This document shows, piece by piece, positions 9,434-17,673 of a DNA stretch of 64,000 nt (its first letter is position 1; each line of letters begins with the position of its first letter). Origin of the DNA: Pseudomonas sp. KNUC1026 (GTDB lineage Bacteria > Pseudomonadota > Gammaproteobacteria > Pseudomonadales > Pseudomonadaceae); the NCBI RefSeq assembly GCF_021650705.1, contig NZ_CP087138.1, positions 4,302,001-4,366,000 on the forward strand, read 5' to 3'. Position numbers and translations under genes: made by a program. The notes beneath the pieces were generated by a model, which was given only the letters and a program-made list of their open reading frames with translations, did not search any database and was not told the DNA's origin.

Positions 9434-10818
9434 GCGCCGGCATTCCCATCGACAGCCAAGTGGAAGTCATCCTGGTCGATGACGACCCGCACCTGCGCCG
9501 CGCCCTGAGCCAGACCCTCGACCTGGCTGGCCTGGCTGTGCTGCCGCTGAGCGATGCAGCGGGCCTTGCCGAGCGCGTCCACAAGGACTGGCCGGGCGTG
9601 GTGGTGAGCGACATTCGCATGCCTGGCCTGGACGGCCTGCAGCTGCTCGAGCGCCTGCACGGGGTAGACCCGGAGCTGCCGGTGCTGCTGATTACCGGCC
9701 ACGGCGACGTGCCGCTGGCGGTGCAGGCCATGCGCAGCGGGGCGTACGACTTTCTGGAAAAACCATTCGCCAACGATGCGCTGCTCGACAGCGTGCGCCG
9801 CGCGCTCGGCGTTCGCCGGCTGGTGCTGGAGAACCGCAGCCTGCGCCTGGCCCTGAACGACCGCCAGGAGCTGAGCACGCGGCTGATTGGCGCGTCAGCC
9901 CCCATGACGCGGCTGCGCGAGCAGGTCGGCGCGTTGGCCAACACCAAGGCCGATGTGCTGATCCTGGGTGAGACCGGGGCCGGCAAGGAAGTGGTCGCGC
10001 GAGCACTGCATGACCTCTCCCCGCGCCGGGCCGGGCCGTTCGTGGCGATCAACGCCGGTGCCCTGGCCGAATCCGTGGTGGAGAGCGAGCTGTTCGGCCA
10101 CGAACCCGGGGCGTTCACCGGCGCGCAGAAGCGCCGCATCGGCAAGTTCGAGTTCGCCAACGGCGGCACGTTGTTTCTCGATGAAATCGAAAGCATGAGC
10201 CTGGACGTGCAGGTCAAGCTGCTGCGCCTGTTGCAGGAACGTATGGTCGAACGCCTGGGCGGCAATCAGCAGATCCCGCTGGATATCCGGGTGATCGCCG
10301 CCACCAAGGAAGACCTGCGCCAGGCCGCCGACCAGGGGCGCTTTCGTGCCGACCTGTATTACCGGCTCAACGTGGCCTCGTTGCGCATTCCACCGCTGCG
10401 CGAACGCGGTGAAGACCTGCTGCTGTTGTTCCAGCATTACGCCGACACAGCCGCTCAGCGCCACGGCCTGTCGGCTCATGCCTTGCTGCCTGCCCAGCGT
10501 GCACTGCTGATGCGCCACTCCTGGCCAGGCAACGTGCGCGAACTGCAAAACGCCGCAGAGCGCTTCGCCCTGGGCCTTGAGCTAGCGCTGGACAACCAGG
10601 CCCCGGTGGCTTACCCCATCGATGAACCTGCCCTCGGCACCGGCACCCTGGGCGAACAGGTGGAGAGCTTCGAGCGCGGGCTGATCCAGGCCGAGATGGC
10701 GCGCTCGCACAGCTCGCTGCGCAGCCTGGCCGAGGCGCTGGGCATGCCGCGCAAGACCCTTCATGACAAACTGCGCAAGCACGGCCTGCACTTCGCGGCG
10801 GGCGACGATACGGAATAG
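9430..10818 (+). CDS. dctD: Sigma-54-dependent response regulator DctD
   Basis: NtrC-family activator, partner of the upstream kinase. The 462 residues hold a receiver domain (acidic pocket VDDDPHL, phospho-acceptor Asp in VVSDIRMPGLDG near residue 58, EKPF), an AAA+ domain with Walker A GETGAGKE, the sigma-54 contact loop GAFTGAQ and Walker B FLDEIES, and a Fis-type helix-turn-helix at the end (SLRSLAEALGMPRKTLHDKL). It should bind upstream activating sites and drive RNA polymerase-sigma54 at C4-dicarboxylate transporter promoters. No transporter gene is present in this window. ATG 9430 overlaps the dctB stop. Confidence 0.9.
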   Translation: MSAGIPIDSQVEVILVDDDPHLRRALSQTLDLAGLAVLPLSDAAGLAERVHKDWPGVVVSDIRMPGLDGLQLLERLHGVDPELPVLLITGHGDVPLAVQAMRSGAYDFLEKPFANDALLDSVRRALGVRRLVLENRSLRLALNDRQELSTRLIGASAPMTRLREQVGALANTKADVLILGETGAGKEVVARALHDLSPRRAGPFVAINAGALAESVVESELFGHEPGAFTGAQKRRIGKFEFANGGTLFLDEIESMSLDVQVKLLRLLQERMVERLGGNQQIPLDIRVIAATKEDLRQAADQGRFRADLYYRLNVASLRIPPLRERGEDLLLLFQHYADTAAQRHGLSAHALLPAQRALLMRHSWPGNVRELQNAAERFALGLELALDNQAPVAYPIDEPALGTGTLGEQVESFERGLIQAEMARSHSSLRSLAEALGMPRKTLHDKLRKHGLHFAAGDDTE

Positions 10819-10822
10819 CCTC

Positions 10823-11266
10823 ATGCGTGAACTCGAAGCGATCCTTCACCACGACATCCCGCTCACCCGCGAAATGGGCCTGACCGTGCAGAGCTGGGCG
10901 CAGCGCACACTGGTGCTGGGCCTGCCGCTGGCGCCCAACGTCAACCACAAGCACACCATGTTCGGCGGCAGCCTGTACTGCGGGGCGGTGCTGGCGGGCT
11001 GGGGCTGGTTGCACCTGGCACTGCGTGAGGCAGGCGTCGAGGGCGGGCACATCGTGATCCAGCAAGGCCAGATCGACTATCCGTTGCCGGTCACCGGAGA
11101 CGCGATGGTGGTGTGTGACGCACCGAGCGAGGCGCATTGGGCGCGCTTTCTGAAGAGCTGGGCGCGCCATGGCCGGGCACGCCTGGAGCTGCACACCCAG
11201 GTGCGCAACCTGGGCAACAGTGAAGACGCGGTGCGTTTCAGCGGGCAGTTCGTGCTGCACCGCTGA
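10823..11266 (+). CDS. YiiD C-terminal-type thioesterase-fold protein
   Basis: A 147-residue single hot-dog-fold protein resembling the C-terminal (thioesterase) domain of YiiD-type proteins; substrate unknown. The sequence starts MRELEAILHHDIPLTREMGL and contains the family core NHKHTMFGGSLYCGAVLAGW and the strand-rich QGQIDYPLPVTGDAMVV. The ATG at 10823 lies 4 bases after the dctD stop, so it is probably cotranscribed; longer in-frame starts would lie inside dctD. Its end overlaps the end of the convergent cysQ by 29 bases. The fold assignment is firm, the catalytic activity an inference. Confidence 0.8.
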   Translation: MRELEAILHHDIPLTREMGLTVQSWAQRTLVLGLPLAPNVNHKHTMFGGSLYCGAVLAGWGWLHLALREAGVEGGHIVIQQGQIDYPLPVTGDAMVVCDAPSEAHWARFLKSWARHGRARLELHTQVRNLGNSEDAVRFSGQFVLHR

Positions 11267-12080
11267 GAGCGATCAGCTCGGCCTGCCAGGCCACCCCTGC
11301 CGGCAAGGCCAGGAAGAACTCATTGAGCAGGCTCTCCCGCGGCGGATAGCTGAATGGCTCGCCAGCCAGCGTCAATACCAACCCGCCGGCACCTTCCAGC
11401 ACGCCCTGGGCGGCGGCCGTGTCCCATTGCGAAGTAGGCGCCAGGCGCGGGTAGCAATCGGCGGCGCCCTCGGCCACCAGGCAGAATTTCAGCGAGCTGC
11501 CGATATTGGACAACTTCAGCTCACCCACCCGCTCGGCGAGGCCCGCCAGCAAGCGCTCTTGCTGCTCACTGCTGTGGCGCCGGCTGGCGACTACGGTGAA
11601 CGGCTCGCCAGCGGGCTGGCGCTGGCGCACCGCGATCGGCCGAGGCGCCTGGCCGGCGTCAGCGCGCCAGGCGCCGAGACCTTGGCCACCGAACCAGCAA
11701 TGGCCGGCCACGGGCATGCCCACCACGCCGAACACCACGCGCCCGGCCTCGATCAAGGCGATATTGACGGTGAATTCCTCGCTGCCAGCGATGAACTCCT
11801 TGGTGCCATCGAGCGGATCGACCAGCCACCACCGCGCCCACTGGCTGCGCTCGGCCTGTGCAATGTCGGCGTCCTCCTCCGACAGCACCGGGATATCCGG
11901 CGCCAAGGCGCGCAGCCCTTCGACGATCACCTTGTGCGCTGCCAGGTCTGCGGCGGTAACCGGCGACTCGTCGGCCTTGGTGGCGACTTCCACACCCGCG
12001 CGCCAGAACGGCAGGATGGCTTCGCCAGCGAGAGCCGCCAGTTCGATGACGCCTTCAAGCAATGGATGGGGATAGTTCAT
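11238..12080 (-). CDS. cysQ: 3'(2'),5'-bisphosphate nucleotidase CysQ
   Basis: CysQ dephosphorylates 3'-phosphoadenosine-5'-phosphate (and related bisphosphates) and so removes a by-product of sulfate assimilation. The 280-residue product has the inositol-monophosphatase fold motifs: ADESPVTAADLAAHKVI near residue 35, PVLSEEDAD near 65, the metal-binding WLVDPLDGTKEFI near 88, and TSQWDTAAAQGVLEGAG near 220. Its ATG (12080) overlaps the nudE stop by 4 bases, so the two form an operon. The last 29 bases overlap the convergent thioesterase gene. Confidence 0.95.
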   Translation of the reverse strand: MNYPHPLLEGVIELAALAGEAILPFWRAGVEVATKADESPVTAADLAAHKVIVEGLRALAPDIPVLSEEDADIAQAERSQWARWWLVDPLDGTKEFIAGSEEFTVNIALIEAGRVVFGVVGMPVAGHCWFGGQGLGAWRADAGQAPRPIAVRQRQPAGEPFTVVASRRHSSEQQERLLAGLAERVGELKLSNIGSSLKFCLVAEGAADCYPRLAPTSQWDTAAAQGVLEGAGGLVLTLAGEPFSYPPRESLLNEFFLALPAGVAWQAELIALSGAARTAR

Positions 12081-12643
12081 GGCTTGAACACCCCGCGCTC
12101 GGTGAGCAGGTCACGGGCCAGGTACAATGCGGCCAGAGCACGGCCTTCGCTGAACTGTGCGTTGCGCGCCAGGGCGCTGAGCTCGCGCAGGTTGACCTTG
12201 TCGACCCGCATCGGCTCGGGCTCGTCGCCTTCGAGCCGTTCTTCGTACAGGTCGGTGGCCAGCACTACCTGGATTTTCTGGCTCATGTAGCCAGGGCTGA
12301 GCGATAGCTCGGTCAGGTGTTCAAGGTGGCGGGCACCGAAGCCCGCCTCCTCTTTCAATTCACGGTTGGCGGCGGCCAGCACGTCTTCACCCGGCTCGAT
12401 CAGGCCCTTGGGCAGCGACACTTCATAGGTTTCGGTACCGCCGCAGTATTCTTCGACCAACACCGCATGCTCGGCATCGAGCATGGCGATGATCATCACC
12501 GCGCCGTGGCCGGTGCCTCGCCCCACCAAGCGCTCGTACACCCTTTCAATGCCATTGGAAAACCGCAGCTGCACCTGCTCGACACGAAAGATTCGGCTGC
12601 TGGCAACGATTTCGCGAGCAAGTACGGTGGGCTTCTGGCGCAT
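12077..12643 (-). CDS. nudE: ADP compounds hydrolase NudE
   Basis: NudE is a Nudix hydrolase that cleaves ADP-ribose, Ap3A and NADH-type dinucleotides to mononucleotides. The 188-residue protein contains a full Nudix box, starting GLIEPGEDVLAAANREL and ending KEEAGF (residues about 83-105), preceded by YEVSLPK. Length and the pairing with cysQ match the Pseudomonas arrangement. Start ATG 12643 follows a GGAG-like sequence (GGAGCCGC). It is divergent from the HAD phosphatase at 12715, with 71 bases between them that must hold both promoters. Confidence 0.95.
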   Translation of the reverse strand: MRQKPTVLAREIVASSRIFRVEQVQLRFSNGIERVYERLVGRGTGHGAVMIIAMLDAEHAVLVEEYCGGTETYEVSLPKGLIEPGEDVLAAANRELKEEAGFGARHLEHLTELSLSPGYMSQKIQVVLATDLYEERLEGDEPEPMRVDKVNLRELSALARNAQFSEGRALAALYLARDLLTERGVFKP

Positions 12644-12714
12644 GAGCGGCTCCTTGGCGTGAACGGGTTACTATACATGCACCGCATTTTTTTGACCTGC
12701 CCAGGAGCCCTGCC

Positions 12715-13377
12715 ATGGCCGCCCTTGATTGGCCAGAGATCGACACCGTGCTGTTGGACATGGACGGCACCCTGCTCGACCTGCATTACGACAACCACTT
12801 CTGGCTCGAACACCTGCCGCAGCGCTATGCACAACTGCGCGGCGTCAGCGTGGAGCAGGCACTGGGTGCCATGGCTGCATTGTTCGACGAGCATGCCGGC
12901 ACCCTGAACTGGTACTGCCTGGACTTCTGGACCACCACCCTCGGGGTCCCCGTGCTGGAGCTCAAGCGCGAAACCGCCGAGCGTATCCGCCTGCGCCCCG
13001 GTGCGCTGGAGTTCCTGCACGCGCTCAAGGCTGCGGGCAAGCAGGTGGTGATGATCACCAACGCGCACCCCGATACTCTGGCGCTCAAGCTCGAACGCAT
13101 CGCCCTGGCGCCCTGGTTCGACCGCCTGATCAGCTCTCACCAATACGGGTTCCCCAAGGAGCACCCCGGGTTCTGGCAGGCGCTGGCGGCGGATGTGGCG
13201 TTCACGCCGGCGCGCAGCCTGTTCATCGACGACACCCTGCCGATCCTGCGCAGCGCCCGCACCTTCGGCATTGGCCACCTGCTGGCGGTGCGCTCGCCAG
13301 ACAGCGCCAAACCCGACAAGCAGACCGAGGAGTTCGAGGCGGTGATTGACTACGCAGCCTTGCACCCCCGCCTCTAA
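12715..13377 (+). CDS. yrfG: HAD-family nucleotidase (YrfG-like)
   Basis: A 220-residue haloacid-dehalogenase hydrolase resembling YrfG, a purine 5'-nucleotidase acting on GMP/IMP. Motif I is DMDGTLLDLHYDNHFW (catalytic Asp and second Asp), motif II lies in MITNAHPDTLALK near residue 105, and motif III/IV in SSHQYGFPKEHPGFW and LFIDDTLPILRSA. Length matches the family. GGAG at 12702 precedes the ATG. It lies divergent to nudE-cysQ; this grouping is conserved in pseudomonads. Substrate is inferred from the family only. Confidence 0.88.
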   Translation: MAALDWPEIDTVLLDMDGTLLDLHYDNHFWLEHLPQRYAQLRGVSVEQALGAMAALFDEHAGTLNWYCLDFWTTTLGVPVLELKRETAERIRLRPGALEFLHALKAAGKQVVMITNAHPDTLALKLERIALAPWFDRLISSHQYGFPKEHPGFWQALAADVAFTPARSLFIDDTLPILRSARTFGIGHLLAVRSPDSAKPDKQTEEFEAVIDYAALHPRL

Positions 13378-13417
13378 CCCGTTTGAATGGCCGCTACTTG
13401 AATCGCCGAGCCTCGGG

Positions 13418-14310
13418 ATGGACATCAAACAATTACGCTTCCTGATCGCCCTGGATGAAACCCGCCACTTCGGCCAGGCCGCCGCACGCTGCCACATCAC
13501 TCAGCCGACGCTGTCGATGCGCCTGCGCAACCTGGAAGAGGAGCTCGAACTGCCGCTGGTGGTGCGTGGCCAGCGCTTCGAGGGCTTCACCGCGCCGGGC
13601 GAGCGCGTGCTGGCCTGGGCACGCACGGTGCTGGCGGCGTACGACGGGCTGCAAGCCGAGGCCGCTGCGTGTCGTGGCCAGTTGCAGGGCACGTTGCGCC
13701 TGGGCGTGGTGCCGCTGTCGAGCTTCGACCCGGTGCCGTTGCTGACCGGCCTGCACGCGTTGCACCCGAACCTGCGCTTCGAGTTGAGCTCTCTGAGCTC
13801 CGAGCAGATCTCGAGCAGTTGGCCAGCAACCGCATCGACTTGGGTGTTTCGTTTCTGGAGCGCCTCGACAGCGAGCGTTTCGACTCACTGCCACTGGCCG
13901 CCACGCGCATGGGCCTGCTATTCGACGAACGGCATTTCGATCTGGCAGGCCAGGCGCTGGATTGGCTAACCGTGGCCGCGCTGCCGCTGGGCATGCTCAG
14001 CACCGGCATGCACTTTCGCCAATCCATCGACCACGCGTTCAACAGCCGCGGCCTCGCGCCCAGCCCACTGATCGAAACCGATGCGGTTCACCAGTTGCTG
14101 CAGGCTGTGCACGCCGGGCTGTGCTGCGCGATCATGCCGCTGGACGGCGGGCTGGAGGGGCTCACCGAGCACCTCCGGCTGGAGCCCATCGACAACGCCC
14201 ACACCCTGGCCAGGGTCGGTTTGATCATGCGCCGGGCCGCACCGCGCTCCGCGCTCGCCGAGGCGTGCTTCGCCTTTTGCCAGCAGCCGCCCGAGCCGGG
14301 CGCACAATGA
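13418..14310 (+). CDS. LysR-family transcriptional regulator (frameshifted in this sequence)
   Basis: The N-terminus MDIKQLRFLIALDETRHFG with HITQPTLSMRLRNLEEEL is a LysR helix-turn-helix. The effector-binding domain follows (GTLRLGVVPLSSFDPVPLL, RIDLGVSFLERLDSE, VHAGLCCAIMPLDGG). The frame breaks at SSEQI: one C is missing at about 13810, and repair reads SSEQILEQLASNRIDLGVSF, giving 297 residues, the usual LysR size. Position upstream of fdhD and a YdeP-type oxidoreductase on the same strand suggests, but does not prove, that it regulates them. No LysR box was identified with confidence. ATG 13418 is set by the family N-terminus. Confidence 0.85.
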
Positions 14311-14408
14311 TCGACCCCCTCTATCGGCGCATCGGCACTGGCGATTAGACGGCGCTGGCAATCGGGCATAGGCTGAAACCATCACCCAGCCACGCGCGTG
14401 CCCATCAC

Positions 14409-15242
14409 ATGAATGCCTCGCAGCCTGCCGTTGCGGTGCCTGCCGAGCAGGTGCCCGAGGCCAGCCACTCCTACGACTACTGCGATCTTGCCGGGCAAGC
14501 GCCGGGGCACGCTGCGCTCGCCGAGGAAGTGGCATTGGCGATCGCCTTCAACGGCATCAGCCAGGCAGTGATGCTGGTCAGCCCCGGCGACCTCGAAGAC
14601 TTCGTGGTGGGCTTCAGCATCGGCAGCGGCATCGTCCAGGACGCCAGCGAAATCTATGACATCCGCCTGAGCGGCTGCGGCGCGGCCTGGCAGGCTGAAG
14701 TCGAGATTGCCAGCCGGGCGTTCTGGGCACTCAAGGACCACCGCCGGCAAATGGCCGGCACCAGCGGCTGCGGGTTGTGCGGTGTGGAGGCAGTCGAGCA
14801 GGCCCTGCCGGAGCTGCCCGTACTACCCGCCACATCGCTGCCGCCGCTTCAGTGGCTGGCCGGCCTGCGCGACCGCATCAGCGCCTTCCAGCCGCTGGGC
14901 CGGCATTGCGGTGCCGTGCACGCAGCCGTGTTCATGGGCAGCGACGGTGAGTTGCTGCTGGGCCGTGAAGACATCGGCCGGCATAACGGCCTGGACAAGC
15001 TCATCGGTGCGCTAGCGCAGCAAAAGATCCCGGCCACTGGCGGCATTGCCGTGGTCACCAGCCGTTGCAGCCTGGAACTCATTCAAAAGGCCCTGCGTGC
15101 AGGCCTCGGCACGCTGGTCAGCCTTTCATCGCCCACTGGCCTTGCGGTGCAGTGGGCACGCCAACATCACCTGAACCTGATTCATCTACCGCACCACAGT
15201 GCGCCGCGGGTCTACAGCCCCGCCCTGGAGAAACGCCCATGA
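14409..15242 (+). CDS. fdhD: Formate dehydrogenase accessory sulfurtransferase FdhD
   Basis: FdhD carries sulfur from a cysteine desulfurase to the molybdenum cofactor, a step needed for formate dehydrogenase activity. The 277-residue protein contains the CxxC persulfide motif in MAGTSGCGLCGVEAVEQ near residue 120, LVSPGDLEDFVVGFSI near 60, the nucleotide-binding-like LLGREDIGRHNGLDKLIG near 190 and VVTSRCSLELIQKAL. Its TGA overlaps the ATG of the downstream molybdopterin enzyme, the obvious client. Start ATG 14409. Confidence 0.95.
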   Translation: MNASQPAVAVPAEQVPEASHSYDYCDLAGQAPGHAALAEEVALAIAFNGISQAVMLVSPGDLEDFVVGFSIGSGIVQDASEIYDIRLSGCGAAWQAEVEIASRAFWALKDHRRQMAGTSGCGLCGVEAVEQALPELPVLPATSLPPLQWLAGLRDRISAFQPLGRHCGAVHAAVFMGSDGELLLGREDIGRHNGLDKLIGALAQQKIPATGGIAVVTSRCSLELIQKALRAGLGTLVSLSSPTGLAVQWARQHHLNLIHLPHHSAPRVYSPALEKRP

Positions 15243-17578
15243 GCACCGGACAGACCGAAAAACCACCCGCCTCCGCCCCCCGCTACAAACCCTACAAAGG
15301 CGCGGCGGCCGGTTGGGGTGCACTGCAGAGCGTAACCCGCGCCTGGCTGGGAAGCGGCAATGCGCTGAAGAACATCCGCATGATGCTCAAGACCAACCAG
15401 AACGGCGGCTTCGACTGCCCTGGTTGCGCCTGGGGTGACTCGCCGGAAAGCGACGTGGTGAAGTTCTGCGAGAACGGCGCCAAGGCGGTGAACTGGGAAG
15501 CGACCAAGCGCCGTGTGGACCCGGCCTTCTTCGCCCGCCACAGCGTGACCTCGCTGCTGGAGCAGAGCGACTACTGGCTTGAGTATCAGGGCCGGGTCAC
15601 TCACCCGATGGTCTACGACGCCCAGACTGACCGCTACAAGCCGCTGAGCTGGGACGACGCTTTCGCGCTGATCGCCCGTCACCTCAACGCCCTGCCCTCG
15701 CCGGACCTGGCCGAGTTCTACACCTCGGGCCGTGCCAGCAATGAGGCGGCATACCTGTATCAGCTGTTCGTGCGCGCATTCGGCACCAACAACTTCCCCG
15801 ATTGCTCGAACATGTGCCACGAGGCCAGTGGCGTAGCGCTGTCGCAGAGCGTCGGCGTGGGCAAGGGTACGGTGACTTTCGCCGATTTCGAACATGCCGA
15901 CGCGATCTTCGTCTGGGGCCAGAACCCTGGCACCAACCACCCGCGCATGCTCGAACCGCTGCGCGAAGCAGTTGAACGCGGCGCGCAGGTGGTGTGCATC
16001 AACCCGCTCAAGGAGCGCGGCCTGGAACGCTTCCAGCACCCGCAGCACCCGATCGAAATGCTCACCAACGGCAACCGCCCCACCAACACCGCGTACTTCC
16101 GCCCGGCGCTGGGCGGCGACATGGCGATCCTGCGCGGCATGGCCAAGTTCCTGCTGCAGTGGGAGCGTGAGGCGCAGGAGAAAGGCGAGCCGGCGATCTT
16201 CGACCATGACTTCATCAACGCCCATACCGCGACCGTCACCGAATACCTGGCGGTAGTGGACGCAACGCCGTGGGAGAAAATCGTCGAGCAGTCGGGCCTG
16301 GCGCTCTACGAGATCGAGCAGGCTGCGCGCATGTACGTCACCGGCAAGCGGGTGATCATGTGCTGGGCGATGGGCATCACCCAACACCGCCATTCGGTGC
16401 CGACCATTCAGGAAATCTCCAACCTGATGCTGCTGCGCGGCAACCTCGGCGTGCCCGGTGCCGGCCTGTGCCCGGTTCGTGGCCACAGTAATGTGCAGGG
16501 CGACCGCACCATGGGCATCAACGAGCGCCCGCCGGCCTTTCTGCTGGAAGCGCTGGAGAAGCGTTTCGGCTTCAAGGTACCGCGCACCAACGGCCACAAC
16601 GTGGTCGAATCGATCCACGCGATGCTCGAAGGCCGCGCCAAGGTGTTCATCGCACTGGGCGGCAACTTCGCTCAAGCCACGCCCGACAGCCCACGCACTG
16701 TGCAAGCCCTGCGCAACTGTGACCTGACCGTGCAGATCAGCACCAAGCTCAACCGCAGCCATTTGGTGCACGGCAAAGAGGCGTTGATCCTGCCGTGCCT
16801 GGGCCGTACCGACATCGACCAGCAGGCCAATGGTCCGCAGGCGGTCACAGTGGAAGACTCTTTCAGCATGGTGCATGCCTCCTTCGGCCAGTTGCGCCCG
16901 ATCTCCGACCAGATGCGCTCGGAGCCAGCGATCGTCGCGGGCATCGCCAAGGCTACGCTCGGCGACAAACCGGTGGACTGGAATTGGCTGATCGCCGACT
17001 ACAACCGCATCCGCGACCTGATTGCCGACACCATCCCCGGCTTTACCGACTTCAACGCCAAACTCAATCAGCCTGGCGGTTTCTACCTGGGCAACAGTGC
17101 GGCGGCACGGCGCTGGAACACTCCGAGCGGGCGCGCCAACTTCAAGCCCAACGAGCTGCCCAGCGACCTGCTGCACGAGAAGGTTCACGCTTCTGGCAGC
17201 TTGCCGGACCTGATCTTGCAAACCATGCGCTCGCACGATCAGTACAACACCACCATTTATGGGCTGGATGATCGTTACCGCGGCGTGTACGGCCAGCGTG
17301 ACGTGGTGTTCGCCAACGAAGCCGACATCATCCGTTTGGGCTATCAGCCTGGGCAGAAGGTCGACCTGGTGGCGCTGTGGGAGGATGGTGTGGAGCGCCG
17401 GGTGAAGAACTTCACCTTGCTGGCCTATGACATCCCGGCCGGGCAGGCAGCGGCCTATTACCCGGAGACCAACCCGCTGGTGCCACTGGAGAGCGTGGGC
17501 GCTGGCAGCCATACACCAACATCGAAGTTCGTGGCGATTCGCATCGAGCGTGGGAGTGAAACTGCCCGCATCCTTTGA
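15239..17578 (+). CDS. FdhF/YdeP-family molybdopterin oxidoreductase
   Basis: A 779-residue single-subunit molybdopterin-dependent oxidoreductase of the YdeP/FdhF alpha type. Near the N-terminus FDCPGCAWGDSPESD with a later FCENG is the family's cysteine motif. YTSGRASNEAAYLYQLF and CSNMCHEASGVALSQ follow; the latter holds the cysteine expected to bind molybdenum where some formate dehydrogenases use selenocysteine. Next come VWGQNPGTNHPRML, GNFAQATPDSP and a C-terminal molydopterin-binding domain. In this family the true substrate is often unknown, so formate oxidation is only a possibility. ATG 15239 overlaps the fdhD stop; longer upstream starts lie inside fdhD and are rejected. Confidence 0.9.
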   Translation: MSTGQTEKPPASAPRYKPYKGAAAGWGALQSVTRAWLGSGNALKNIRMMLKTNQNGGFDCPGCAWGDSPESDVVKFCENGAKAVNWEATKRRVDPAFFARHSVTSLLEQSDYWLEYQGRVTHPMVYDAQTDRYKPLSWDDAFALIARHLNALPSPDLAEFYTSGRASNEAAYLYQLFVRAFGTNNFPDCSNMCHEASGVALSQSVGVGKGTVTFADFEHADAIFVWGQNPGTNHPRMLEPLREAVERGAQVVCINPLKERGLERFQHPQHPIEMLTNGNRPTNTAYFRPALGGDMAILRGMAKFLLQWEREAQEKGEPAIFDHDFINAHTATVTEYLAVVDATPWEKIVEQSGLALYEIEQAARMYVTGKRVIMCWAMGITQHRHSVPTIQEISNLMLLRGNLGVPGAGLCPVRGHSNVQGDRTMGINERPPAFLLEALEKRFGFKVPRTNGHNVVESIHAMLEGRAKVFIALGGNFAQATPDSPRTVQALRNCDLTVQISTKLNRSHLVHGKEALILPCLGRTDIDQQANGPQAVTVEDSFSMVHASFGQLRPISDQMRSEPAIVAGIAKATLGDKPVDWNWLIADYNRIRDLIADTIPGFTDFNAKLNQPGGFYLGNSAAARRWNTPSGRANFKPNELPSDLLHEKVHASGSLPDLILQTMRSHDQYNTTIYGLDDRYRGVYGQRDVVFANEADIIRLGYQPGQKVDLVALWEDGVERRVKNFTLLAYDIPAGQAAAYYPETNPLVPLESVGAGSHTPTSKFVAIRIERGSETARIL

Positions 17579-17598
17579 GCCATAACCGCCCTGCCGTA

Positions 17599-17633
17599 GG
17601 AGATCGGCTGCGCCGAGCGACGCGCCGATCTCC
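17599..17633. repeat. REP-like hairpin downstream of the molybdopterin oxidoreductase
   Basis: A 10-base perfect inverted repeat, GGAGATCGGC at 17599-17608 and GCCGATCTCC at 17624-17633, with 15 bases between. The core GATCGGC...GCGCCGAGCG also occurs in the hairpin at 58291-58321, so this is a dispersed repeat of the REP type rather than a one-off. There is no T-tract after it, so it is not a classical intrinsic terminator, though it may stabilise the 3' end of the upstream transcript. Confidence 0.7.
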
Positions 17634-17673
17634 GGTCCACTTCGATATTCGAATCCAGGCCCGGAGGTAAGTT

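Noticed and set aside
15212..17512. 766-codon open frame antisense to the molybdopterin oxidoreductase
   Set aside because: High-GC Pseudomonas genes often leave long open frames on the opposite strand. The translation is rich in His/Gln/Arg/Val with no family likeness, while the plus strand encodes a clear enzyme.
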